Positions 1-5,555 of a stretch of DNA of 6,215 nucleotides are shown one piece after another; the first letter of the stretch is position 1, and each line of letters starts with the position of its first letter. Both the position numbers and the translations under genes were made by a program. The stretch covers positions 1 through 6,215 of the forward strand of contig JALTZE010000033.1 in assembly GCA_027051315.1 (NCBI GenBank), read 5' to 3'. The notes below the pieces were generated by a model. It was not told where the DNA came from, ran no database searches, and saw nothing but the letters and a program-made list of their open reading frames with translations. Origin of the DNA: Micavibrio sp. (GTDB lineage Bacteria > Pseudomonadota > Alphaproteobacteria > Micavibrionales > Micavibrionaceae).

Positions 1-45
1 TTATCATATCAATATTCCAATATAAAAAATTAAAAAAAGAAGAAA

Positions 46-501
46 ATGCACAAAAAACAAAAACATAAAATAGCTGGAATTTTATTGATTATGCTAGGGG
101 TGGGAACAGCCATAGCTCTTTCTTTGACCGCTTTAAATCAGACGGTAAGCTTTTTTTATAGCCCTTCTGACCTTTTAGGAGAAAATAAAATAATTCCACC
201 TTCAAATAGACCATTCCGTATGGGTGGGCTTGTTGTTGAAGGAAGCATAGATAAAAAACCAGATGGTAAAATCTATTTCACAATAACAGATAACGCAAAT
301 AACATAGATGTTATATATAGCGGTATAACCCCTGACCTTTTCAAAGAAGGGCAGGGCGTTGTGGTTACAGGAAACCTTAATGATGATAATATATTCATAG
401 CAACTGGGCTTCTTTCAAAGCATGATGAAAATTATATGCCTCCAGAAGTTAAAAAATCTCTTGAAAAAACAGCAATAGAAAAAGGGCACCCAACAAAATG
501 A
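46..501 (+). CDS. ccmE: CcmE, periplasmic haem chaperone of cytochrome c maturation
   Basis: CcmE binds haem covalently in the periplasm and carries it from the CcmABCD complex to the CcmF-containing ligase. The 151-residue product has a short basic N-terminus (HKKQKHK), one membrane anchor at about residues 9-30, and then a periplasmic OB-fold beta barrel at about 45-120. The haem-binding signature KHDENYMPPEV spans residues 125-135. His126 is the expected covalent haem ligand (E. coli His130) and Tyr130 the expected axial ligand (E. coli Tyr134). Length is typical of the family, and the flexible C-terminal tail after the signature is short. The ATG at 46 follows a purine-rich stretch (AAGAAG at 37-42) and starts the protein just before the anchor, as expected. 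The stop overlaps the ccmF start by ATGA. Only 45 bases lie upstream, so the promoter or an upstream ccm gene cannot be judged. Identification is firm. Confidence 0.96.
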   Translation: MHKKQKHKIAGILLIMLGVGTAIALSLTALNQTVSFFYSPSDLLGENKIIPPSNRPFRMGGLVVEGSIDKKPDGKIYFTITDNANNIDVIYSGITPDLFKEGQGVVVTGNLNDDNIFIATGLLSKHDENYMPPEVKKSLEKTAIEKGHPTK

Positions 502-2378
502 TTGCCGAATTTGGACATTTCTGCCTTATCCTTGCTGGCATAATTTTACTATTGCAAATCTATTACAGTTTTAAAACATCTGAAATAGCATCAAGGGCGG
601 CTATTGCCGTATCGGCTCTTTCCATAGCTGCTTTCTTATCACTAATAGCAGCATATGTAATTACAGATTTGACAGTACTAAATGTGGCAGAAAACTCTCA
701 TACCCAAAAACCTTTACTATATAAAATAACAGGAGTTTGGGGGAATCATGAAGGTTCAATGCTGCTTTGGTTAACGATATTAACCATGTATAGCGCCGCA
801 ATGGTAATTTTCTCTAGGAATATTGATAGAAAACTTCTTTTAAGGGCTTTATCCATACAAGCTCTTATTGCTTTTGGGCTAATCATTTATATTTTAAGCG
901 TATCAAATCCTTTTGAACGCCTTTTCCCCCCGCCAATAAATGGTAATGGTTTAAATCCTTTGCTCCAAGATTTAGGGTTAGCTTTCCACCCACCATTACT
1001 TTATCTTGGTTATGTCGGATTCTCTGTCGCTTATTCTTTTTCTATATCAGCTTTGATAAGCGGTAAAATTAATCGTAATTTTGCAAAAATATTAAGACCA
1101 TGGGTAATATTTGCATGGACAAATCTTGGCGCAGGAATAGCATTAGGCTCATGGTGGGCATATTATGAGCTTGGTTGGGGTGGCTGGTGGTTTTGGGACC
1201 CTGTTGAGAATGCTTCACTTCTTCCATGGTTAGTGGGAACAGCCTTGCTCCATAGCTTGATAGTAATGGAAAAACGTGGCTCACTTATAAAATGGGTTAT
1301 TTTCTTATCTATCACCAGCTTTGCTTTATCCCTGCTTGGAACATTTCTTGTAAGGTCAGGAATACTTACTTCGGTTCATGCTTTTGCTGTTGACCCAGCC
1401 AGAGGAGTATTTATCCTTTCACTATTATTCATATATAGTATAGGAGGTTTCCTTATATATGGCTTGCGTTCACATTTGATAAAATCTGGAAAGGCTTTCT
1501 CCCCAATTAGCCGTGAATCATCAATGGTTATCAATAATTTATTTCTTATCACAGCAGCAGCAACAATCTTGATAGGAACTATATATCCTCTGATTATGTC
1601 TGCGCTGGATTTAGGGCAAATATCAGTAGGTGCTCCTTATTTTAACTCAACCTTTGTCCCGCTTATGATACCAATGATAGTACTAATGGGAATAGGGGGA
1701 TTTTTGCAATGGAAAAAAGCAGAAATATCATCAATAAAATCTCATATATTAATTTCTTTTCTACTTTCTTCCTTAATTACAGGCATATATGGATATATTT
1801 ATTACGGTGCTCCTATAATGGCGTTTATTGGATTTGCTTTGGGAGCATGGCTGATTGCTACATCATTAATCGATATTTTTAAAAAAGGAAGGATTACAGG
1901 ACTCCCTCTTTCATTTTGGGGTATGATAATTGCTCATGCAGCCTTGGGAATAGCTATAATAGGAATGGTTGGTGCTTCTATATTAGCAATAGAAAAAACA
2001 GAAATAATGTATAAAGGAAAAACAGTAGATTTATCAGGATATGAAATAGAATTTACTGGAACAAAAATAAATATAGGACCAAATTATAATTCAGATAAAG
2101 CGGATATAATAGTTAAAAAAGATGGGGAGATTGTAACAATTCTTCACCCTGAAAAAAGAATATATCCATCAGAAGAGCAATCAACAACGGAAACTGCAAT
2201 TGATGGAAATATATATGTGGCTTTGGGCAATCCAGTTGATGATAGCGGAAATAAATGGTTGATAAGACTATATTATCACCCATTGATACAAATGCTTTGG
2301 CTTGGTTTTGTTCTTATAACTATCGGCGGTGTCTTATCCTTTATAGGGAGAATAAAATCTATAGGTAAAACAAAATGA
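498..2378 (+). CDS. ccmF: CcmF, haem lyase subunit of cytochrome c maturation
   Basis: CcmF is the inner-membrane core of the ligase that takes haem from CcmE and attaches it to the CxxCH motif of apocytochrome c. The 626-residue product is hydrophobic throughout, with many membrane spans, and is near the usual family length of about 640-660. The tryptophan-rich WWD motif (GWGGWWFWDPVENAS) covers residues 226-240. The four histidines known to be essential are recognisable: His164 in FHPPLLY and His294 in SVHAF (periplasmic haem ligands, E. coli 173 and 303), and His252 in LLHSLIV and His480 in IIAHAAL (ligands of the intramembrane haem b, E. coli 261 and 491). The first three sit at a constant offset of nine from E. 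coli. A GNHEGS motif around His84 is also typical. A large periplasmic loop at about residues 499-596 precedes the last membrane span. The start at 498 overlaps the ccmE stop (ATGA), so translational coupling is likely. No truncation or missing motif is seen. Confidence 0.98.
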   Translation: MIAEFGHFCLILAGIILLLQIYYSFKTSEIASRAAIAVSALSIAAFLSLIAAYVITDLTVLNVAENSHTQKPLLYKITGVWGNHEGSMLLWLTILTMYSAAMVIFSRNIDRKLLLRALSIQALIAFGLIIYILSVSNPFERLFPPPINGNGLNPLLQDLGLAFHPPLLYLGYVGFSVAYSFSISALISGKINRNFAKILRPWVIFAWTNLGAGIALGSWWAYYELGWGGWWFWDPVENASLLPWLVGTALLHSLIVMEKRGSLIKWVIFLSITSFALSLLGTFLVRSGILTSVHAFAVDPARGVFILSLLFIYSIGGFLIYGLRSHLIKSGKAFSPISRESSMVINNLFLITAAATILIGTIYPLIMSALDLGQISVGAPYFNSTFVPLMIPMIVLMGIGGFLQWKKAEISSIKSHILISFLLSSLITGIYGYIYYGAPIMAFIGFALGAWLIATSLIDIFKKGRITGLPLSFWGMIIAHAALGIAIIGMVGASILAIEKTEIMYKGKTVDLSGYEIEFTGTKINIGPNYNSDKADIIVKKDGEIVTILHPEKRIYPSEEQSTTETAIDGNIYVALGNPVDDSGNKWLIRLYYHPLIQMLWLGFVLITIGGVLSFIGRIKSIGKTK

Positions 2379-2911
2379 AAAACATAATAATCAATTATAT
2401 TCCTATAATAATTTTACTATTATTATTAGCATTATTCTCTAATAGTTTGTTATCTGGTAAAAACCCAGATGTAATAGACAGCGTTCTTGTGGGAAAATCA
2501 GTTCCAGAAATATCTTTTCCTATCGTATCAGGATATAAACAAATCTCACCAGAATATTTCAAAGGTAAAGATATTACATTAGTTAATTTTTTTGCAAGCT
2601 GGTGTGCCCCTTGTAAATTAGAACACCCAGAATTAATTAAGTTAAAAGAAAAAAACGTCCATATAGTTGGGATTATCTACAATGATGATGAAAAAACAGC
2701 ATTGAGATTTTTAGAAGAAAACGGCAATCCATATCAAAATATAGCAAAGGATATAGAAGGAAATCAGGCATTTGAATGGGGAGTATATGGTATTCCTGAA
2801 ACTTTTTTTGTTGATGATATGGGTATTATTCAATATCGCCATACAGGACCGCTGACACTTGATATATATTATAAGATATTAAACAATATCAAAAAGCGGT
2901 CAAAAAAATGA
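2375..2911 (+). CDS. ccmG: CcmG/DsbE, membrane-anchored periplasmic thiol-disulfide oxidoreductase
   Basis: CcmG is a thioredoxin-fold protein that reduces the disulfide of the apocytochrome c haem site or of CcmH, using electrons from CcdA or DsbD. The 178-residue product has an uncleaved N-terminal signal anchor (about residues 7-25, IPIIILLLLLALF) and a thioredoxin-like domain from about residue 40. The active site is ASWCAPCK, with Cys77 and Cys80. The cis-proline loop is VYGIPETFF with Pro141, and the GVYGxPETF form is characteristic of CcmG/DsbE as opposed to other TlpA-like thioredoxins. Length matches the family (about 175-190). The start overlaps the ccmF stop by ATGA and the stop overlaps ccmH in the same way. 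In many alphaproteobacteria ccmG sits with ccmABCD instead; here it lies between ccmF and ccmH, the order also seen in E. coli. The assignment is firm from motif plus context. Confidence 0.96.
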   Translation: MKNIIINYIPIIILLLLLALFSNSLLSGKNPDVIDSVLVGKSVPEISFPIVSGYKQISPEYFKGKDITLVNFFASWCAPCKLEHPELIKLKEKNVHIVGIIYNDDEKTALRFLEENGNPYQNIAKDIEGNQAFEWGVYGIPETFFVDDMGIIQYRHTGPLTLDIYYKILNNIKKRSKK

Positions 2912-3324
2912 AAAGGCTGATATTTTTTACTTTTATTTGCCTTATGGTTCTAAGCATTCCACTAAAGCTGGTTGCAGAGCCTAGTGCTGCCTTGATAAAA
3001 ATGGAAGACCCAAAGCTGGAACAAAGAGCAAAATCAATAGGAAAACAGCTGCGTTGCCTAGTATGTCAAAATCAAACAATTGATGAATCAGATGCGCCAA
3101 TGGCAAATGACTTAAAAAAACTTGTAAGAAAAAAGCTAAAACAGGGTAATACAGACCAAGAAATAATAGATTTTATTCATAAACGATATGGAGATTTTGT
3201 TTTAATGAACCCACCAGTTAAACCATCTACATACGGATTATGGTTTGCTCCTTTTGTAATATTTATAATTGGTGGAATAATTGTATTTTATTATCTTAAA
3301 AACAATAACGGAAAATCGTTATGA
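2908..3324 (+). CDS. ccmH: CcmH (CycL/NrfF family), CxxC thiol reductant for apocytochrome c
   Basis: CcmH is a periplasm-facing protein that exchanges disulfides with apocytochrome c and CcmG and works with CcmF and CcmI in haem ligation. The 138-residue product has a signal peptide (about residues 1-23, cleavage plausible after the Ala at 23), a three-helix domain, and a C-terminal membrane anchor at about 112-131 (WFAPFVIFIIGGIIVFYYL). The family signature LRCLVCQNQTIDESDAPMA is intact, with the reactive pair at Cys50 and Cys53. The later IHKRYGDFVLMNPPV segment is also typical. It is the short, stand-alone form, without the TPR part fused to it in E. coli CcmH; that part is supplied by the next gene. 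Both ends overlap their neighbours by ATGA. Confidence 0.96.
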   Translation: MKRLIFFTFICLMVLSIPLKLVAEPSAALIKMEDPKLEQRAKSIGKQLRCLVCQNQTIDESDAPMANDLKKLVRKKLKQGNTDQEIIDFIHKRYGDFVLMNPPVKPSTYGLWFAPFVIFIIGGIIVFYYLKNNNGKSL

Positions 3325-3872
3325 CTATTATCATTCCTGCATCAATAATGACAGCACTTACTTTGCTTTATGTACTTGCTCCGATATTTTCTAAAAAGAA
3401 AGAACAAAAAAAAGCAATGATATTAGGTCTTATCATAGCTTTATCTGCGATAGGAATCTATGTTTGGAAAGGACATTCTGACATTCCCTCTGCCCCTGCT
3501 TTATTTGAAAAAACAGGTCAAAGAGCGGAATTAAGACAGATTATAATATTTGAGCAAGATTTAGAGATTGCTCATAAATCAAATCCAGATAATTTAAAAT
3601 TATCACTAACCCTAGCCGATACCAAACTAAAATTAGGTAAAATAGAAGAAGCAGTGAAATTGCTTGAACAAACTATAAATAAATATCCCGAAAATACCGA
3701 AGTAAAAGAAATGTTGGGTTCTATCCTATTTGGTATGGGAATGATGCTAAAATCCAAAGGCGCACCAAAAGAAGAAATAATAAGAATATGGCAAAAAGCT
3801 AAAAAAATAGCTCCAAAAGGAGCAACATATCCAACCGCAATTGATAGACAAATGAAATTAATTTCAGAATAA
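3321..3872 (+). CDS. ccmI: Small CcmI/CycH-like TPR protein, probable apocytochrome c chaperone
   Basis: CcmI binds the C-terminal helix of apocytochrome c through TPR repeats and hands it to CcmF and CcmH. This 183-residue product has two membrane spans (about residues 3-23 and 32-49) joined by a very short basic loop (SKKKEQKK), then a periplasmic part. The segment after the second span (DIPSAPALFEK) resembles the conserved linker of CcmI. One clear TPR follows at about 91-124 (LADTKLKLGKIEEAVKLLEQ), then a degenerate second repeat at about 132-165. Usual alphaproteobacterial CcmI proteins are much longer (about 350-450 residues), with a longer cytoplasmic loop and more TPRs. This is therefore a miniature form, although the reading frame shows no break and ends at a clean TAA. 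Position as the last gene of the ccm run, sharing ATGA with ccmH, supports the role. A generic TPR protein is the alternative; topology and context favour CcmI. Confidence 0.78.
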   Translation: MTIIIPASIMTALTLLYVLAPIFSKKKEQKKAMILGLIIALSAIGIYVWKGHSDIPSAPALFEKTGQRAELRQIIIFEQDLEIAHKSNPDNLKLSLTLADTKLKLGKIEEAVKLLEQTINKYPENTEVKEMLGSILFGMGMMLKSKGAPKEEIIRIWQKAKKIAPKGATYPTAIDRQMKLISE

Positions 3873-3884
3873 ATATTTCCAATG

Positions 3885-3915
3885 AAAATCACATAATTAA
3901 AACCCATGATTTTTT
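3885..3915 (+). terminator. Weak terminator-like hairpin after the ccm genes
   Basis: Arms AAAATCA (3885-3891) and TGATTTT (3907-3913) could pair as seven base pairs around a 15-base loop, and a run of six T ends at 3915. It begins 12 bases after the ccmI stop, the right place to end the ccm transcript. The stem is AT-rich with a large loop, so it would be weak, and such matches arise easily in DNA of this composition. The 3' arm also overlaps the palindrome that starts at 3913. Confidence 0.25.
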
Positions 3916-3933
3916 GTTACATTATGTAACAAA
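3913..3933. repeat. Perfect 21-base palindrome (10-1-10) between ccmI and lpxC
   Basis: The left arm TTTGTTACAT (3913-3922) and right arm ATGTAACAAA (3924-3933) are exact reverse complements around one central T. The site lies 40 bases after ccmI and 128 bases before lpxC, eight bases upstream of a candidate -35 box. Odd-centred dyads of this size are typical binding sites for dimeric regulators. As RNA it could form a nine-pair stem with a three-base loop, but no T-run follows on either strand, so it is not a standard intrinsic terminator. I could not match it to a known operator: it lacks the spacing of the alphaproteobacterial LexA box, and the 6-1-6 core of Zur sites differs from the 7-1-7 core here. 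Confidence 0.6.
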
Positions 3934-3940
3934 GAGTGAT

Positions 3941-3969
3941 TTGTATAGTACCTATGGCAACACTATATT
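3941..3969 (+). promoter_or_regulatory. Candidate distal lpxC promoter
   Basis: TTGTAT (3941-3946) and TATATT (3964-3969) are separated by 17 bases. The -10 matches the sigma70 consensus at five of six positions and the -35 at three of six (the conserved TTG). It lies immediately downstream of the 21-base palindrome, so a protein bound there could affect it. Chance matches to -10 boxes are common in sequence this AT-rich. Confidence 0.35.
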
Positions 3970-3975
3970 AACAAT

Positions 3976-4004
3976 GTGGCAAAGGCTGCATAACTAAATA
4001 TATT
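3976..4004 (+). promoter_or_regulatory. Candidate proximal lpxC promoter
   Basis: GTGGCA (3976-3981, four of six matches to TTGACA) and TATATT (3999-4004, five of six to TATAAT) are 17 bases apart. Initiation would fall near 4011, leaving a leader of about 50 bases before lpxC. I cannot tell which of the two candidates, if either, is used. Confidence 0.33.
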
Positions 4005-4049
4005 AAACTATAAATTTTCTTTGCGGATAATTAATAAAAATTAGGAATT

Positions 4050-4055
4050 AAAGAG
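4050..4055 (+). promoter_or_regulatory. lpxC ribosome binding site
   Basis: AAAGAG ends six bases before the ATG at 4062 and matches AAGGAG at five of six positions. A second purine patch, AGGA at 4043-4046, is too far upstream (15 bases) to be the main site. The spacing supports the chosen lpxC start. Confidence 0.55.
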
Positions 4056-4061
4056 TACTAA

Positions 4062-4973
4062 ATGCAACATACATTAGCAAAATCAGTAACAATCAAAGGT
4101 ATAGGGCTTCATTCTGGAACAGAAGTAACAATGAATGTTAAGCCAGCACCCGTTAATCATGGAATATCATTTGTCCGTACAGATATGAAAAATTCACAAA
4201 TTCCAGCAAAATGGGATAGGGTCGTTGATACACGTCTTTGCACTGTTATCGGCAATGAAGAGGGCGCAACAATTGGTACTGTTGAACATATAATGGCTGC
4301 TTTACGAGGTTGCCATATTGATAATGCAATAATTGAGCTAAATGGGCAGGAAGTACCTATAATGGACGGCAGTTCATCATATTTTGTAAATGCTTTTGAT
4401 GAAGTCGGAATAAAATCTCAAATGGCAGCCAGAAGAGCCATAAAATTACTTAAAAATATAGAAATAGTAGAAGGCGATAAAAAAGTATCGTTGACCATAG
4501 GTAAACGTCCCGCATTTGAAGGGGAGATTGATTTTTCTCACCCAGAAATAGGCAATCAAACATATAAAATAGAAATGGTAAATGGTGCATTCCGCCATAA
4601 TCTTGCACAGGCAAGAACTTTTGGTTTTATTGAAGAAGTAAACGCTCTTCGTAATATGGGGCTTGCTTTGGGTGGTTCTCTTGATAATGCAATCGTTCTT
4701 GAAAAAGATAAAATTATGAATGAAGATGGTCTAAGATTTGATGATGAATTTATTCGTCATAAATTGCTTGATGCTATTGGTGATTTATATCTTGCTGGTG
4801 CTCCTATAATAGGAACTTATCACGGTATTAAAGCAGGACATGCAATGAATAATAAATTGCTCCACACTATGTTCAAAGATGATAACGCTTGGTGCTGGGT
4901 TGAAATTAACGAAAATGGCGAAGCCGTAACTATCGATGATAATAAAAGTAACAACGATATTGCAGCGATTTAG
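4062..4973 (+). CDS. lpxC: LpxC, UDP-3-O-acyl-N-acetylglucosamine deacetylase
   Basis: LpxC is the cytosolic zinc hydrolase that removes the N-acetyl group from UDP-3-O-acyl-GlcNAc, the committed step of lipid A synthesis. The 303-residue product has the family's usual length (about 300-305) and two-domain layout. The N-terminus is typical (QHTLAKSVTIKGIGLHSG). The motif VEHIMAAL supplies the general base Glu75 and zinc ligand His76 (E. coli 78 and 79). RHKLLDAIGDL supplies zinc ligands His233 and Asp237, and KAGHAMNNKLL supplies catalytic His260 (E. coli 265). VPIMDGSS follows the first motif as expected. No key residue is missing. In alphaproteobacteria the gene commonly follows ftsZ and precedes bamD and recN in the same direction; here the preceding genes are ccm genes and recN faces it from the far side of a toxin-antitoxin pair. 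It appears to be transcribed on its own. In E. coli LpxC level is set mainly by FtsH proteolysis; whether that holds here cannot be seen. Confidence 0.98.
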   Translation: MQHTLAKSVTIKGIGLHSGTEVTMNVKPAPVNHGISFVRTDMKNSQIPAKWDRVVDTRLCTVIGNEEGATIGTVEHIMAALRGCHIDNAIIELNGQEVPIMDGSSSYFVNAFDEVGIKSQMAARRAIKLLKNIEIVEGDKKVSLTIGKRPAFEGEIDFSHPEIGNQTYKIEMVNGAFRHNLAQARTFGFIEEVNALRNMGLALGGSLDNAIVLEKDKIMNEDGLRFDDEFIRHKLLDAIGDLYLAGAPIIGTYHGIKAGHAMNNKLLHTMFKDDNAWCWVEINENGEAVTIDDNKSNNDIAAI

Positions 4974-4989
4974 GATTAGTTATATATAC

Positions 4990-5244
4990 TTAATAATGAT
5001 AACGGCATTGAGCAATTATTATCATATCATCTGATATTTTATAAACTATCCTATGTTCTTTGTTAATACGCCTTGACCAATAACCAGACCAGTTATGTTT
5101 TAATGGTTCAGGATTCCCAGTACCTTCAAATGGTCGTCTAGCAATATCCTTTATAAGAAGATTTATACGCTTAACTATTTTCTTATCAACTTTTTGCCAA
5201 TATAGATAATCTTCCCATGCATTTTTTGACCATGATATTATCAT
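4990..5244 (-). CDS. yoeB: YoeB, ribosome-dependent mRNA interferase toxin
   Basis: YoeB is a RelE-superfamily toxin that enters the ribosomal A site and cleaves mRNA during translation, halting growth when its antitoxin is degraded. The 84-residue product has the same length as E. coli YoeB and, from memory of that sequence, aligns without gaps, sharing blocks such as DYLYWQ, PFEG, PEPLKHN, SRRI and the C-terminus CRYHY. The catalytic set is present: Glu46, Arg65 and His83, followed by the terminal Tyr84. The toxin therefore looks intact and not decayed. The start overlaps the yefM stop by ATGA (5241-5244), with only a weak purine patch before it, so translation probably depends on yefM. The gene ends 16 bases from the lpxC stop in tail-to-tail orientation. 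YoeB is distinguished from other RelE-like toxins by these motifs and by its YefM partner. Confidence 0.97.
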   Translation of the reverse strand: MIISWSKNAWEDYLYWQKVDKKIVKRINLLIKDIARRPFEGTGNPEPLKHNWSGYWSRRINKEHRIVYKISDDMIIIAQCRYHY

Positions 5245-5498
5245 TCTTCTATAATATCTCGACGGATTACATTATTTGCTTCTATTTCCATTATTGAAGC
5301 ATTTAAACGCTCCGCATTTTTAGGGCTAGCCATAAGATAGGCAGTTTCTTCATAAGATTTAAAATCCTGTACAGACATAACTATAGCAGGCTCTCCATTT
5401 TGACGTGTTATCATAATCGGAACATGATCCTCATTAACTTTATCTAACATGCTAGATAAATTCTGCCTAAATGATGTGTAACTTATTGTATCCAACAT
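5241..5498 (-). CDS. yefM: YefM, antitoxin and autorepressor (Phd/YefM family)
   Basis: YefM neutralises YoeB by wrapping its disordered C-terminus round the toxin, and with YoeB it represses its own promoter through its N-terminal Phd fold. The 85-residue product has the family N-terminus (TISYTSFRQNLSSML) and the central ITRQNGEPAIVMS and EETAYL blocks of E. coli YefM. The two arginines implicated in DNA binding in E. coli (Arg10 and Arg31) correspond to Arg11 and Arg32 counted from the ATG. The tail (about residues 58-85) is the toxin-binding part. The start is uncertain by one codon. The ATG at 5498-5496 lies only two bases from a strong AAGGAGG, whereas the next codon, TTG at 5495-5493, has a five-base gap and puts the arginines at exactly 10 and 31. 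The gene follows recN on the same strand but has its own promoter in the 57-base gap. Confidence 0.97.
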   Translation of the reverse strand: MLDTISYTSFRQNLSSMLDKVNEDHVPIMITRQNGEPAIVMSVQDFKSYEETAYLMASPKNAERLNASIMEIEANNVIRRDIIEE

Positions 5499-5500
5499 AC

Positions 5501-5507
5501 CCTCCTT
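5501..5507 (-). promoter_or_regulatory. Strong Shine-Dalgarno of yefM that bears on its start codon
   Basis: On the - strand the sequence is AAGGAGG followed by GT and then ATG TTG. Seven bases match the anti-Shine-Dalgarno perfectly, by far the best ribosome binding site in the window. The gap is two bases to the ATG and five to the TTG, so the TTG is better placed. High antitoxin translation relative to the coupled toxin would be consistent with such a site. Confidence 0.75.
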
Positions 5508-5508
5508 G

Positions 5509-5535
5509 ACATGTACCTATCATTGTACATGTACA
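5509..5535. promoter_or_regulatory. yefM-yoeB operator with TGTACA cores
   Basis: A perfect 12-base palindrome of two abutting TGTACA units lies at 5524-5535. A second, imperfect element (ACATGTACC) lies at 5509-5517. The octamer ACATGTAC occurs in both, at 5509-5516 and 5527-5534. TGTAC at 5512 and TGTACA at 5524 are 12 bases apart. E. coli yefM-yoeB is known to be controlled by a long and a short palindrome with TGTACA cores near the -10 box, which is the layout seen here. Binding by YefM or YefM-YoeB is inferred. Confidence 0.75.
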
Positions 5536-5550
5536 TATTATATTTGTCAA
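5522..5550 (-). promoter_or_regulatory. yefM-yoeB sigma70 promoter
   Basis: On the - strand a perfect -35 TTGACA (5550-5545) is followed by a 17-base spacer and a -10 TACAAT (5527-5522, five of six matches). Initiation is expected near 5515, giving a leader of about 17 bases. The -10 box shares bases with the TGTACA palindrome, so repressor binding would block it directly. The -35 begins five bases after the recN stop, so the pair is probably transcribed independently of recN. Confidence 0.8.
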
Positions 5551-5555
5551 ATGCT

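Noticed and set aside
1..45. Promoter for ccmE in the first 45 bases
   Set aside because: A TATAAA-like box is present at 21-26, but no -35 fits within the window, and in other genomes ccmE is often inside a longer operon.
1069..1284. Open frame of 71 codons on the - strand
   Set aside because: It lies wholly inside ccmF, opposite the conserved WWD region, and its translation shows no family features. It is a shadow of ccmF.
3572..3907. Open frame of 111 codons on the - strand
   Set aside because: Most of it is antisense to ccmI, with no good ribosome site or recognisable domain. The ccmI frame has better support from overlap and topology.
3913..3933. The palindrome as a LexA box, Zur box or FNR site
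   Set aside because: It does not fit the GTTC-N7-GTTC form, the 6-1-6 Zur core or the TTGAT-N4-ATCAA form, so no regulator is named.
4996..5025. Inverted repeat ATGATAA / TTATCAT as a terminator for lpxC
   Set aside because: The arms are seven AT-rich pairs with a 16-base loop and no T-run, and they lie within the conserved 3' coding end of yoeB.
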